Assembly: GCA_946902985.2 (NCBI GenBank)
Contig: OX336388.2
Coordinates: 1,216,416,609-1,216,480,608 of the forward strand
Reading direction: 5' to 3'
Length of the DNA stretch: 64,000 bases
Source of the DNA: Meconema thalassinum
Taxonomy: Eukaryota; Arthropoda; Insecta; Orthoptera; Tettigoniidae
A program made the translations under genes and the position numbers. Each line of letters opens with the position of its first letter. Position 1 is the first letter of the stretch. Under the pieces are notes generated by a model, which saw nothing but the letters and a program-made list of their open reading frames with translations, was not told the DNA's origin and did not search any database. This document shows, in pieces, positions 21,100 through 33,079 of this stretch.

Positions 21100-22850
21100 G
21101 GACAAGAAGCTTGCAGTCTAACGACTGGTCCAGGAGGAAAAGGATAAGTGTTGGGACGATTTCACTAATAAGATAATGGAGGACAGCCAAGGAAATAAGA
21201 AGTTATTGTACAAAGTTATAAGGAACAGAAGGAGCGGGCCTGGAAACATCACGGCATTGGGGACAGATGATGGAAATTTGTTGAGGATGGATGAAGAAAT
21301 TAGAAATGAAATAAAGAACTATTTTAATGCATTACTAAACGGAGATATAAACAACAATAACAGTGACAATGATTGCAGAGTAGATGCAGGATGTGAAAAT
21401 CCACATCCAGTGACATGGTTAGAAGTTGAGTCAGAACTGAAGAACATGAGGAGGGGAGGGTTTGATGAACTCCGCTCTGACATATTGACGATGATGATGA
21501 TGATAATTGTTGTTTTAAAGGGCTTAACATCTAGGTACAACAGATTGCAGAAACTATCGGGGAATAACACTGATGAGTCATTGTGCAAAGATCTTCGAGA
21601 AAGTTTTGGAAAAGAGAATTAGGACAAGGATAGAAGGAGGGATGAGGGAAGAACAACATGGCTTCAGAGCAGGAAGGTCCACAGTGGATTTGATTTTTGC
21701 TGTAAGGCAGTTACAAGAACAGCACTATGAATATGGAACAGATCTACTGATGGCCTGCCTGGACATTGAGAAAGCATATGACAGTGTATGCAGAAACAAA
21801 GTATGGAAGTCCCTGGAGGATAGAGGAGTAGAGAAATGGACTATAAAGAGGATAAAGGAGATGGACAAGGGAAGCGTGAGCTGTGTGAAAGTGGGAGGAG
21901 ATAGATCAGACTGGTTGGAACAGTGAAACAGCCTGAAACAGGGAAGAGCACTGTCACCGTTACTTTTCATTGTGGTGATGGATGACATAATGACCCGAGT
22001 GGCACAAGTAATTGGGGAAGGAAAGATGAAAGCAATGGTGTTTGCAGATGATTTGATGATTTGGGGAAACAAGGAGGAGGAAGTACAGGAACAGTTGGAC
22101 GTGTGGGAAGGAATAATACAAGGATATGGGATGAACTTTAGCATAAATAAGAGCGAGATGGTGATCACAACAAGGAAGAAGGAAAGAACGACAACGGGAA
22201 TAACAATTGGTGGGGAACAGCTGAAGAAAGTGGAGAGTTTCAAGTATCTGGGAAGCCTGATACAAGAGAATGGAAGAAACGATAGAGAAATAAATGAGCT
22301 GGGGAGGCAGGCAGAAGCATTTCGGAGGAGTGTGAGAAGCATGTTATGGAGCAAGGATGTCCCTCAGAACAGCAAAGAGATCATATATCGGACGTACTAT
22401 GTCCCTATCCTGACGTATGCCTAGGAGACCTGGGTTATGAAAGGAAGGGAGAAGAGCAAAATACAGTCCAGTGAGATGAGGTTCTTGAGAAGCAGTATTG
22501 GAGCTACCAGAATAAGAAATGAGAGGACCAGAGAATTAATGAAGGAGGAACCATTACAGGATGGTATAGAGAAATCTAGACTTCGATGGTATGGACATGT
22601 AAAACAAATGGAGGAGAAGAGGATACCCAGGAGAGTACACGAGACGAAGTGGGAAGGAAAGAGACCGAGAGACAGGTGGCTGAAGGGGGTGGAAGAAAGC
22701 GTGAGGAAGAGAGGAGAAGACTGGACAAGGGTGGAGGCTGAGAGATGGTGGGAAGACAGAAGACATTGGAGAGGCTTGTGTTCCAAACAGACCCGGCCAG
22801 TGGCTGGAAACTGTGCAAGATGATAATTATGATGATGATGATGAACATCT
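21100..22850 (+). mobile_element. RTE-like LINE, 5'-truncated and broken
   Basis: Frames 21176-21622, 21573-21926, 21972-22424 and 22437-22823 together give a non-LTR reverse transcriptase. Seen in order: GFRAGRSTVDLIFAVRQ, a LDIEKAYDSV motif, catalytic FADD (MVFADDLMIWG), FKYLGSLIQ, and a C-terminal LRWYGHVKQM block with a basic tail. Several frameshifts and at least one stop separate the pieces. It ends in a short (TGA)n tail, as RTE-type elements often do. No endonuclease is present. The clade is inferred from the motifs and tail. Confidence 0.85.
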
Positions 22851-23059
22851 AGGTTATCGGCCCCTAATGGTCTGGGTGATAGGGAAAATGACAATGAAAT
22901 GGAAACCAGAAAGACAATTAAGTTAGACTGAAAATACTTACAGAATGGAACTCACATTGAAACAACTCACAAAAAGTGGAGTGGAAATACAAAAGGTAAT
23001 TTAGAAGGAAAATACGCACAAAATGAATAGATTGGAAAAAAAAAAAACGCTCAAAATGT

Positions 23060-24250
23060 AGGTGAGGTTCAAAATACGGACAAAATGCAATGTAGATTCG
23101 AAATACTTACAAAATGCAATTGAAATTCAAAATACTTACAAAATGCAAATGAGATTGAAAATATGTACAAAATGTAATTTAGATTCAAAATACTCACAAA
23201 ATGCAATCGAGAATCAAAATACTTACAAAATGCCCACCACACAAAATGCAATTTAGATTGAAAATACTTGCAAAATGTGGTTTAGGTTGAAAATAATTAC
23301 AAAATGCAATTAAAAAAAAAAAAATAAGAAGTCAACCCCTGCCACTATACAGCCCATGACGGGCTAAGGCCGACCAAGTGACCGCTGCCCAGCCACTCGG
23401 CCTGCAGATATTGGGGTGACGCGTGATCAGCGTGTCGGGTCCCCTCGGCCGTTAATCTTGGTTTTCGTGATCGGGGCGCTGTCTCACTGTCAGACATCTA
23501 CTCAATTGTCCTCACGAGGCTGAGTGCACCCCGTTCCAACCCTCACGTCAGTTTTAAAATCCCTGACGGAGCCGGGGATCGAACCCGGGACCTCCGGGTG
23601 AGAGGCAGGCGCGCTACCCCAACACCATGGGGCCGGCTACAAAATGCAATTGAAATTCAAAATACTCACAAAAGTGCTGCCCCCTACATTGAAAGACTTA
23701 CTAAAAAGCAAGTTAGATTGTCAATCCTTACAAAATGCAATTGAGGTTGAAGATACTCGCAAAATGCAATTTAGTTCGAAAATACTTACGAAATTGAATT
23801 TAGAGGGAACATACGCAAGAAAACAAATATAGATTCAAAATACAAGATGCAATTTAGATTCAAAATACTTACAAAATGCAATTTATATTGAGAACACCTA
23901 CAAAATGCAATTTAGGTTGAAAGTACTCACAAAATGCAATTGAAATTCAAAATACCCACGAATTGCAATTTAGATTCAAAATACTTGCAAAAATGCAATT
24001 TAGATTGAAAATGTCGGTAAAATGCAATTGGGGTTGAAAATACTACAAAATGCAATTGAAAATCAAAAAACTCACAAAATGCAAGTGAAAATCAAAATGC
24101 TTTCAAAATGCTTACAAAATGCAATTTAGATTGAAACTACGTGTAAAATGTAATTTAGATTGAAAAAAAAAAAGCTTTTAAAACGGAATTTACATTGAAA
24201 AGACGTACAAAATGTAATTGAAAGCGAAAAGACATACAAAATGTGAAAGA
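23060..24250 (+). repeat. Minisatellite with units of about 25-32 bp
   Basis: The motif (ACAAAATGCAAT, a TTAGATT.AAAATAC spacer) recurs dozens of times with variable spacing and many substitutions. A SINE interrupts it at 23312-23637. The open frames inside are by-products. Confidence 0.9.
23312..23637 (-). mobile_element. tRNA-derived SINE (family C)
   Basis: Read on the minus strand it starts with a tRNA-like head (box A near TGGTGTTGGGGTAGCG, box B GGTTCGATCCC) and runs to an A-rich tail at the left end. The flanking TACAAAATGCAATT (23298-23311 and 23638-23651) looks like a 14-bp target duplication, but it is also the minisatellite motif, so this is not decisive. Confidence 0.88.
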
Positions 24251-25062
24251 AAAAGAAGGTGGAACCCTCGAAGAATGAGGGATCCGGAAAGATGAGAGAA
24301 GGGCCAATTAAGGTGGGAAAGGAAAAGACTCCCAAGGCCTCGGATACCCTAATACTGTCGAGGTCGGAAGAACAAGAGTTGACCAAGGGAGGCCGATAGG
24401 AAAGAAGACGGAGAGGAGTCCAGCACAAGTAAGTGGAAGCAATGCCGAACTCAGCTGGGGCTCTGACAAATGTTGAAAGCAGCTGGAACACTGGGATTAA
24501 ATAGGTTGTATCGAGTACTGTTGATCATCTGGAAACGTGGAAAGAGAACAGGATCTCAGAAGACTGGAGGAAAAAGTGATCATCCCCCTTTTCAAAAACG
24601 GAAATAGGAGAAAATGTGGAAATTACAGAGGCATCACCCTTCTATCACATTCACTGAAGATCCTTGAAAAAATAACAGAAAAGAGAATAAGAAAGATAGT
24701 AGAGCCACTTCTAGAAGGACAACTACATGGATTCAGGAAGCATCAAAGTACAACAGACCCCATCTTCGCTGTGAGAATGTTAGCAGAGAAGTAATGGTAG
24801 CGTGGAAATAACCTGGTGATGGTATTTTTGGACATTGAAAAGGCTTATGATAGTATCCCAAGAAAAAAGATCTGGGAATGTCTGGAAGATATGCATGTGC
24901 CAAATTACTTGATTGACAAAGTGAAGATGCTATATCAAAAGTGCTATAGATGTGTCCAGATAGGAAATGGAAGATCAGAGTGGTTTGAAACACAGAGAGG
25001 AGTCCAACAAGGAAGTGCCATATCACCACTTTTATTAATCATATTAATGGATCGGATCCTTA

Positions 25063-25427
25063 GCTTGCCACGGTGGGTGAGTGGATATCGTGTCGGTCTA
25101 CTAACCCGAAGATTGCAGGTTCGCTCCTGACCGTGGTAAGTGATTTTTGAAAGGCGGCAAAAATACGATACGCATGTCATACGATGTTGGCATGTTAAAG
25201 AACCCATTTCAATTCAGTAGGCCAAGTTCATAATGGCAAAATTAATCTCGGGAGTTTCCGCCAGCACAAAGTTCCTCATTTCTCTACTAGAAAGCGCTAT
25301 AGTGTTCAAGGAGGTTAGATATCTAACATCTTGACTTTCATAGTCAAGGAACAACGAAATTCGACATGCAAGCTACCCTCTGGGTGTCAAATAACAAAGC
25401 TTGCACCTGGCACCCGAGGCCATACGA

Positions 25428-25460
<33 letters not shown>

Positions 25461-25601
25461 CGGACCTTTGGGTGTGGCGAACCCATCGTACAAATAGCCT
25501 AAATATGATAGTGTGAGAGTCGAGGCCTCGGATGGAGGTCCTTGATTCACGCCCCGACCCAGATCACTGGAACCGGGAAATGATGAAGAAGAATTATTAT
25601 T
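25063..25601 (+). mobile_element. Composite SINE insertion in the LINE
   Basis: A 12-bp duplication ATCGGATCCTTA flanks it (25051-25062 and 25602-25613). The first part (to about 25458) has a tRNA-like head with box B GGTTCGCTCCT and an (ATT)n tail. A second part to 25601 also ends in ATT repeats. The internal site ATCGGACCTTTG resembles the duplication, so two insertions at the same spot are possible. Confidence 0.8.
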
Positions 25602-26022
25602 ATCGGATCCTTAAATCTATTAAGGAAGCTGACAGCGAATCGAACGCCCTTGTATCTGCAGATGACGTTCTGATATGGGGAGAAACGGAAGCTGAAGTAC
25701 AAAAGAAGCTCACTTCCTGGAACAACAAGTTTAAGGAGTTCCAGCTAAACATCAGCAAAACCAAGACCGTAGAAATGACTATCAACAAGAGATGGTACCA
25801 ATTCTAACATCTTTTTGAAAGGAACTAAATTAGATTCTGTCTTGAACTTCAAATATCTCGGAAGCACCATCTCAAAGGATAACACTGTTCGGCAAGAAGT
25901 ACTCAACAGGACACAGAGAGCTTCAAATTTTTACAGTCAAGTGAGAAACCTATCATGGGACAGCAACATAGCCCTGAAAGGAAAATTAACCATGTTCAAT
26001 ACTTACTTTGTACCAATTGTGG

Positions 26023-26419
26023 TTATTTATTTATTTATTTATTTATCGTATGGCTTTTAGTGCCGGGAGTGTCCAAGGACATGTTCGGCTCACCAGAGTC
26101 TGTAGCTGCATCCAGCGGATACCCTTAGGATGAGCTACAAGTTCCGTTCAATTTAAAGTAGTTCCAACGTTTGCTACCAGATATCAATGATACCTAGTGG
26201 TGAACGTTGGAACTTTGATAGACTGTTCTGACCCAACAATTTAGCTTCACACAAGTTTAGTCTTTACTTTAGTCTTTACCGGCTTTACTTCCCCTCCAAA
26301 GGAAGGCATACTGAAGGATTTTTAACGCTCTTAAAAAATCTGACGACTTCGGCCGCGTTTGTACCCGCTATCTTGGGCACAGCTATTCAGCATGCTACCA
26401 ACTACGTCACCGAAGCCGC
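26023..26419 (-). mobile_element. tRNA-derived SINE in the LINE
   Basis: Flanked by TACCAATTGTGG (26011-26022) and TACCAATTCTGG (26420-26431), a 12-bp duplication with one mismatch. On the minus strand the head has box A TAGTTGGTAGC and box B GGGTACAAACG. The tail (ATAA)n lies at the left end. Confidence 0.85.
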
Positions 26420-26889
26420 TACCAATTCTGGTGTATGGACTGGAGACATGTACTTTACTGGATAAAGACATTAACAAAATCCAAGCAACAGATATGAAAT
26501 TCATTAGAACCATGAATCAAAAGACCAGAGAAGACAAGAACAGAAACGAAACAAATAGGAAAGAAGCTGGGATACAGGAAACTGCTGCAAATGTTATAGA
26601 GAAGCGTAGACTCCAGTGGTATGGACATATGATGCGAATGAATAACACTAGAACAGCAAGGGACTACTTCAATAGAAAACTGAAAGGGAAAAGACCGAGG
26701 GAAAGACCCAGAAAACGAAGGATTGAGATTGTGAAATCAGAAGTGGAGAAAAAAGGGCTGAAATGGGAAGAAGTTGTAGAACGAAAGTTGTACAATGACA
26801 GAAAGCAGTGGCGAGCGCTTGTCTACCGCACCCGGGAAACTGGAGACGGAAAAGGATGATGATGATGATGACGATGATGAATATGGAGC

Positions 26890-27712
26890 AACATGGAGTC
26901 AATTATTCCAGGAGATCACAAATAACTCCATTAAATTTTGTTACAATTGTAAACAAACCTCGAACACCATAGTGTCATGTGCCGGCCGATTGCCGCCAAA
27001 ATGTTGCATCCCCTTATATTTTTATATTTCCACGAACACTGTACAGCCAAGTTCCCCGGAACGTCATTAAAATTGTGACTTACTTATGGGCCACCCTGTA
27101 CCTACGGGTCGCGCCAGCCCAGAGTGTTCTAGAAGCATTTAAAAATCCGCTGATTATTCGAGAACATTTGAACGGTGGATTATACCACCCCTCTCCAGAC
27201 AAATTCACTGGCGTGCCTTGGGCGATCATATGGCCGTGAACAATGATGAAGTTGGTTTTGGTGCGCATTTGCAGAGACTCGCTCTTCGAGTCTGAGTGCA
27301 AGGTACTATGCGGCACATGAAGGGCAAGCTTGTCTGCTTCCAGCCATGTGACGGAAAGGTTGTATGTGGCGCGGGGTCCTCGGTCCCCGCGCTTGGACGA
27401 AAGGGTAGCTAGCCGGCCCACTTATGGAGTATCAAAGATATTGTGATGAATAATAACTTTATGCAAACTACAAACTATTCTTTCGTCAGCTCGAACATTG
27501 GATTTTGGTATTTTTATTAACCTTAGTTCAGTGACCTCAGTGCGGGTACAATGTGGTCGCGCCAAAGGATTTTAGTTCACAAAGTAGCTTGCCACATGGT
27601 CCTCGTTTCTTTAGTTGTTTGGAGCTCTACTCTTGCTAGTTTAACTTAATTCCTTGATTTCTTTGCAGGCTTATGGCTGAGTTGCCAAGCACTTAAATAT
27701 CGGTAGGTTACA
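26890..27712. other. Intronic sequence, nothing assigned
   Basis: Includes a GC-richer block at 27060-27430 that looks like an old repeat but has no clear inverted ends, tRNA head or coding motif. Confidence 0.5.
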
Positions 27713-28566
27713 GTGCTATACCATTCTTGCATCGTTATGCCCAACTCAGGAGCACGGTTGAACCTGTTTAGCTGATGTGTTGGCCTTCTTTTCCTTCCAA
27801 AATCTCTTCATCCTCTCGCTGAGCGCCTTTCTTCGGTCTTCTGTCCAAGTTATGGTGGCCCTGGTGTTGGGTTTGTCTTCAAATTGGTGATTGTCGATTA
27901 GGGTTCTGAATTTGCATCTGTCCTGTATAATATTGTCTGAAATGTTGATTTCCTGGAGATCTGTTTCAATTTCACATAGCCAGCTGTTCTTGGTTTTTAG
28001 TGACAGGGCCAAGTTGAGAATTCTTTTAGTCAATCTGTCATTGTTCATTCTGATAATTTGCCCGTAAAATTTCAATCGTCTTTTCCGAAAAGTATGAGAC
28101 ATTTTTTCACATTGGCGATATATTTCCTGGGATGACTTTTTCCTCCAGATTCCCTCTATAAAAACTGGGCCAAAAATTTTTCGTAAAATTTTCCTTTCTT
28201 GTTTTTCAATCTCTTTGGTTAAAGATTTGCCACCAATGATTAAGGTTTCTGATGCATATAACGCCTCCGGTTTGATTACTGTATTATAATGTCTAAGTTT
28301 TGCTTTCCGAGATATTGATTTTTTGTTATACCTATTCCAAGTGATTCTGTAAGCTTTCTGTAATTTGGAAATTCTCTCTTTATTTGCTTCACGGTTTAAA
28401 CCAGAGGGCTGAATAATTTCTCCCAGATATTTGAATTCGTTCACTTGAAAGATTTTGCCGAATTTAGTTCTCATAGGTTGTCCATCCAAGTATCGTGAGG
28501 CTCCTTCCATGTACTGAGTTATCAATTAATATGATAAAATTGGTCCGGCTAGATCAAACATAAAAT

Positions 28567-28637
28567 GCCAGCGTTTCGCCCCGGTGTGCCGTTGGGCTCG
28601 TCAGTTGGTACAGACACACCTCACCAATACGCATGGC
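28567..28637 (-). ncRNA. Type III hammerhead ribozyme, left arm unit 1
   Basis: Same 71-nt motif as the unit described at 29720-29790, on the minus strand, complete. It lies in the sense direction of the FPGS intron transcript. Confidence 0.9.
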
Positions 28638-28870
28638 TAGCACATACTGAGAAGGCCATCACAAGACACAAAATACAAGTAGTATTGACGTCACGAGTGA
28701 TGCCAATGTGCTACGGAAGTCAAGCTCCCTTTCATAAAACAAAAACCTTACCTTGGCAATCCAAATAGGTTATGAACATTCCTGAATGGGAATATGATGT
28801 TATTTCCGTTTGATCAGATAAATTATCAATTAATATGATAAAATTGGTCCGGCTAGATCAAACATAAAAT

Positions 28871-28941
28871 GCCAGCGTTTCGCCCCGGTGTGCCGTTGGG
28901 CTCGTCAGTTGGTACAGACACACCTCACCAATACGCATGGC
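28871..28941 (-). ncRNA. Type III hammerhead ribozyme, left arm unit 2
   Basis: Complete copy of the motif, 304 bp from unit 1, minus strand. Confidence 0.9.
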
Positions 28942-29174
28942 TAGCACATACTGAGAAGGCCATCACAAGACACAAAATACAAGTAGTATTGACGTCACGA
29001 GTGATGCCAATGTGCTACGGAAGTCAAGCTCCCTTTCATAAAACAAAAACCTTACCTTGGCAATCCAAATAGGTTATGAACATTCCCGAATGGGAATATG
29101 ATGTTATTTCCGTTTGATCAGATAAATTATCAATTAATATGATAAAATTGGTCCGGCTAGATCAAACATAAAAT

Positions 29175-29245
29175 GCCAGCGTTTCGCCCCGGTGTGCCGT
29201 TGGGCTCGTCAGTTGGTACAGACACACCTCACCAATACGCATGGC
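29175..29245 (-). ncRNA. Type III hammerhead ribozyme, left arm unit 3
   Basis: Complete copy of the motif, 304 bp from unit 2, minus strand. A further partial copy (stem III strand, GAAA and part of stem II) is cut at the palindrome centre, 29479-29498. Confidence 0.9.
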
Positions 29246-29719
29246 TAGCACATACTGAGAAGGCCATCACAAGACACAAAATACAAGTAGTATTGACGTC
29301 ACGAGTGATGCCAATGTGCTACGGAAGTCAAGCTCCCTTTCATAAAACAAAAACCTTACCTTGGCAATCCAAATAGGTTATGAACATTCCCGAATGGGAA
29401 TATGATGTTATTTCCGTTTGATCAGATAAATTATCAATTAATATGATAAAATTGGTCCGGCTAGATCAAACATAAAATGCCAGCGTTTCGCCCCGGTGAT
29501 CTAGCCGGACCAATTTTATCATATTAATTGATAATTTATCTGATCAAACGGAAATAACATCATATTCCCATTCGGGAATGTTCATAACCTATTTGGATTG
29601 CCAAGGTAAGGTTTTTGTTTTATGAAAGGGAGCTTGACTTCCGTAGCACATTGGCATCACTCGTGACGTCAATACTACTTGTATTTTGTGTCTTGTGATG
29701 GCCTTCTCAGTATGTGCTA

Positions 29720-29790
29720 GCCATGCGTATTGGTGAGGTGTGTCTGTACCAACTGACGAGCCCAACGGCACACCGGGGCGAAACGCTGGC
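29720..29790 (+). ncRNA. Type III hammerhead ribozyme, right arm unit 1
   Basis: Self-cleaving RNA motif read directly: stem III strand GCCATGCG (29720-29727), U16.1-A17 with cleavage after 29729, stem I TTGGT (29730-29734) pairing with ACCAA (29748-29752), core CTGACGA (29753-29759), stem II GCCC (29760-29763) with GGGC (29776-29779), GAAA (29780-29783), and stem III strand CGCTGGC (29784-29790) with one bulged base. Every invariant hammerhead position is present. Stem III is the open stem, so it is type III. Cleavage of a multimeric transcript would give 304-nt units. Confidence 0.92.
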
Positions 29791-30023
29791 ATTTTATGTT
29801 TGATCTAGCCGGACCAATTTTATCATATTAATTGATAATTTATCTGATCAAACGGAAATAACATCATATTCCCATTCGGGAATGTTCATAACCTATTTGG
29901 ATTGCCAAGGTAAGGTTTTTGTTTAATGAAAGGGAGCTTGACTTCCGTAGCACATTGGCATCACTCGTGACGTCAATACTACTTGTATTTTGTGTCTTGT
30001 GATGGCCTTCTCAGTATGTGCTA

Positions 30024-30094
30024 GCCATGCGTATTGGTGAGGTGTGTCTGTACCAACTGACGAGCCCAACGGCACACCGGGGCGAAACGCTGGC
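30024..30094 (+). ncRNA. Type III hammerhead ribozyme, right arm unit 2
   Basis: Complete copy of the motif. This unit has a one-base change outside the ribozyme (TTTAATGAAAG) that closes the 67-codon antisense frame. Confidence 0.9.
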
Positions 30095-30327
30095 ATTTTA
30101 TGTTTGATCTAGCCGGACCAATTTTATCATATTAATTGATAATTTATCTGATCAAACGGAAATAACATCATATTCCCATTCGGGAATGTTCATAACCTAT
30201 TTGGATTGCCAAGGTAAGGTTTTTGTTTTATGAAAGGGAGCTTGACTTCCGTAGCACATTGGCATCACTCGTGACGTCAATACTACTTGTATTTTGTGTC
30301 TTGTGATGGCCTTCTCAGTATGTGCTA

Positions 30328-30398
30328 GCCATGCGTATTGGTGAGGTGTGTCTGTACCAACTGACGAGCCCAACGGCACACCGGGGCGAAACGCTGGC
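30328..30398 (+). ncRNA. Type III hammerhead ribozyme, right arm unit 3
   Basis: Complete copy of the motif, 304 bp from unit 2, plus strand. Confidence 0.9.
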
Positions 30399-33079
30399 AT
30401 TTTATGTTTGATCTAGCCGGACCAATTTTATCATATTAATTGATAATTTATCTGATCAAACGGAAATAACATCATATTCCCATTCGGGAATGTTCATAAC
30501 CTATGTACTGAGTTTTCTCATAAGAAATTTGAAGTCTCGTTTTGATGGCAATTTCATGTAATTTCTCAATGGAATGAATTGCTTCTTGCCTGTTATTAGA
30601 AAGGATTGCTATGTCATCAGCAAAGGCCAAACAATGTACATGAATTCTATCTTTGAGTAGTCTGCCAAGGGTTATTCCCTTAGTTTCCTTTTCCCAGGTC
30701 CTGATTATCTTCTCAATTACGAGGTTGAACAGTAACGGAGATAATCCGTCTCCTTGGCGAACCCCAGTGTTAATTGCAAAAGGCTCAGATATTTCGCCGA
30801 GGAATTTAACTTTTGAAGTAGTGCCAGTTAATGTTTGTCTGATTAATTCTCTTGTTTTTCTATCCACTTGAAATTCTTCTAGAGTATTGAAAAGTGTTTG
30901 ATGATCTATAGAGTCATATGCTTTTCCGAAATCTACAAAGGTAATGACTGTCTGTCTGGTTTTGCGCATTTGTAGGATAGTTTTGAGATTAAGAATTTGT
31001 TCCGTACACGATCTTCCTTTTCGGAAACCTGCCTGGTATTCTCCAATCAGACGGTCTGTTTGTTTCTCAAGTCTAGTGAGCAGGGCTTTGGAGAAAATTT
31101 TATAAATAACTGGTATCAAGGAAATTCCTCTATAATTATTGATGTTGGTTTCATCCCCTTTCTTGTGCAGTGGATGGATTAGCGCACATTTCCAATCCTC
31201 AGGTATTTCTTCGGTGATCCAAGAATTGAGTGGATTTTCCGGGCTACGTTCTCACCACCTATCTTCAGCATTTCGGCAATTATACCATCTTCCCCTGGGG
31301 CTTTATTATTTTTGAGTCATGGATTATTTCTTTAATTTCTTCCAATGTTGGGGGTTCTGAATCTTGGTTGGATGTTTTTTTTTTTTTTTTTTTTTTTTCA
31401 AAGAAGACTTGTTCTTTAGGGGATTCACAGTTTAAAAGATCCTTGAAATAATCTGCTAGAAGTTTGCAATTTTCTTGATTATTTGTTTCCAATGTCCCAT
31501 CCGGGCGTTTGAAGCAAAGACTGGGTGCCTAATAATTTGATAATTCTTCTCTGAATGTTTTGTAGAAGTTTCGTGTATTGTTTTTAGTAAAATCTTGTTC
31601 AATTTCAGCCAATCTGTAGTGATCGTACTTGCGTTTTTTAGATCTGATGATTTTAGAGGTTTGTTTCTGTACTTTGGTGAATTCATGACAATTTTGTTCT
31701 GTTTTGTGAGAATTCCAATTCTGCCAGGCTTTAATTCTGAAGTTTATGGCCTTGTCACAGGTTTCGTTCCACCACCTATGCTTGCGTTTCCTGGGCGGTG
31801 TGCCAATGTTTTGAGAAGCTTTCGAAAGTATATCTTTGAGTTCTAACCAGCCAGAAGAATCGTGAGTAGGGATACTTTCTTGGAAAGTACTGGCGTTCTG
31901 TTTAAGAAATTCTTGTTATTTTTGGTTTGGACCTGTTTGGTTGAAATTTTACCTTGATTAATGATAGATGGTGGTCAGAGTCAATGACTCCTTTCTTGAC
32001 TTTGACATTCATAATTTCTTTTTGATTCTTTTTGGAAATAGCCACATGATCTATTTGAAATTCTCCTAAGTGAAAATTAGGGGATATCCAGGTCTTTTTC
32101 TTGTGTGGAAGTGCCAGGAAATGTGTTGACATTAGTTTGAGATCAAAAGTTTTGCAAAAATCAAGTAATCTTTCTCCATTTCCTATTGTGTGCTGGATAT
32201 AGTCCTACAATAGTCCTGAATTTCCTTTCTCTACCAATTTGGGCATTAAAATCTCCCAAGAGGATTTTTATGTGATGATTTGGAATGATGGCAGTAGTTT
32301 CTTCCAGCAGTTCCCAGAAGTCTTCCACCTTTTGTGGATCTTTACGATTGTAGTTGTTGGTGGGTCCATGCGCATTAATAAGCGTATAAGCTTTGTTTCC
32401 TGATTTAACGGATAGTGTTGAAACTCTTTCAGAAGGCGAGGAAAAGTTAAGCACTGAGTTTATAATGTTTTTTCTGACAGCGAATCCAGTGCCAAATTGT
32501 AGTGGCTTCATATGGAGGGAGATTGCTGGCTTGCCTTTATAAATTCTATAATTTCCTGATTCAAAATGATTTTCATCCGTGTATCTGGTTTCCTGTAGTG
32601 CTAAAATTTGGATGTTGAAGTTATCCAACATGTCTGTTAATTGTTTTAACTTGCCAGTTTTCCGAAGTGTGTTGATGTTTAAGCTACCAATGAAAGTTTT
32701 GCATTTTGGGCGAAGAGATTTGGGAAGCTCCGATACATTCCCGCATGATGTTCTCGGTCCCCCAGAATCCGATGACCGAGAAAAATAACTAGTATGTCTA
32801 CTAGGGCCTGGGGTAGTTATATTGTAGGTTGTTTCCATCATGCTAACAAGTTGAAAGTAGTGGAGACATCGATCTATGTCGGTGTCATGGTTACAACTGA
32901 AGTAGTGAGCTTCAGAGGTTGCTGAAGATGTTGTCAAGCTGTGCCTGTTTTTGGTCCGCGAGAGGTATTTTATTTCCCTCAAACCCTACGGACAAGTCCG
33001 GCGAGCCTCCCTATCCGCCACCTGAGACGGGCCCGATAGGGGAACAGACTGAAACCCCCACGGGCAGTGCCATACCATT

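Larger units (their letters stand above)
24500..26890 (+). mobile_element. RTE-like LINE, 5'-truncated, split by two SINE insertions
   Basis: Open pieces 24537-24794, 24816-25062, 25614-26022 and 26432-26859 join into one reverse transcriptase. They include a VIIPLFKNGNRRKCGNYRG start, LDIEKAYDSIPRKKIW, GVQQGSAISPLL, SADD in place of the catalytic xADD (SADDVLIWG), NFKYLGSTIS and LQWYGHMMRM. It ends with a (TGA/CGA)n tail. Two SINE insertions with target duplications interrupt the coding sequence. Further frame changes between pieces show it is dead. Confidence 0.87.
28521..30502. mobile_element. Palindromic hammerhead retrozyme-like array (six 304-bp units)
   Basis: Flanked by a perfect 12-bp duplication ATGTACTGAGTT (28509-28520 and 30503-30514); removal restores the LINE reading frame. 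The left half has three direct 304-bp units plus 66 bp. The right half has three inverted units plus 93 bp. The two halves form a near-perfect palindrome: arm 28521-29467 pairs with 29498-30444, with a 30-nt central loop. Only about two base differences were noticed among all units, so amplification is very recent. Each unit carries a complete hammerhead. A 67-codon open frame in most units overlaps the ribozyme antisense and is not considered a gene. Confidence 0.9.
27726..33066 (-). mobile_element. LINE with endonuclease and reverse transcriptase, split by a hammerhead element
   Basis: Flanked by GTGCTATACCATT (27713-27725) and GTGCCATACCATT (33067-33079), a 13-bp probable duplication with one mismatch. 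On the minus strand, 32982-32161 encodes an AP-type endonuclease (LQETR, GDFNAQIG) and 32132-31902 continues with SDHH. 31119-30515 is the reverse transcriptase (FVDFGKAYDS, GVRQGDGLSPLLFN, FADD). 28508-27746 is its C-terminal part. The insertion at 28521-30502 splits the protein within one codon stretch (SYEKTQY to MEGASR). Several frameshifts occur between 32132 and 31119. It is the longest LINE here and near full length. Confidence 0.87.

Noticed and set aside
21725..22354. 209-codon minus-strand frame
   Set aside because: It is antisense to the LINE reverse transcriptase; Leu/Phe/Ser-rich shadow frame.
23060..24250. CRISPR-like spaced repeats
   Set aside because: Units are degenerate, spacing is irregular, and the context is a eukaryotic intron; it is a minisatellite.
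27060..27430. Possible MITE with GGGCC-rich ends
   Set aside because: The two ends do not form a consistent inverted repeat and no duplication was found.
28565..30400. Repeated 67-codon open frame, as if a conserved small protein gene
   Set aside because: It lies antisense to the hammerhead, its conservation is explained by recent DNA amplification, and one copy is closed by a single base change.
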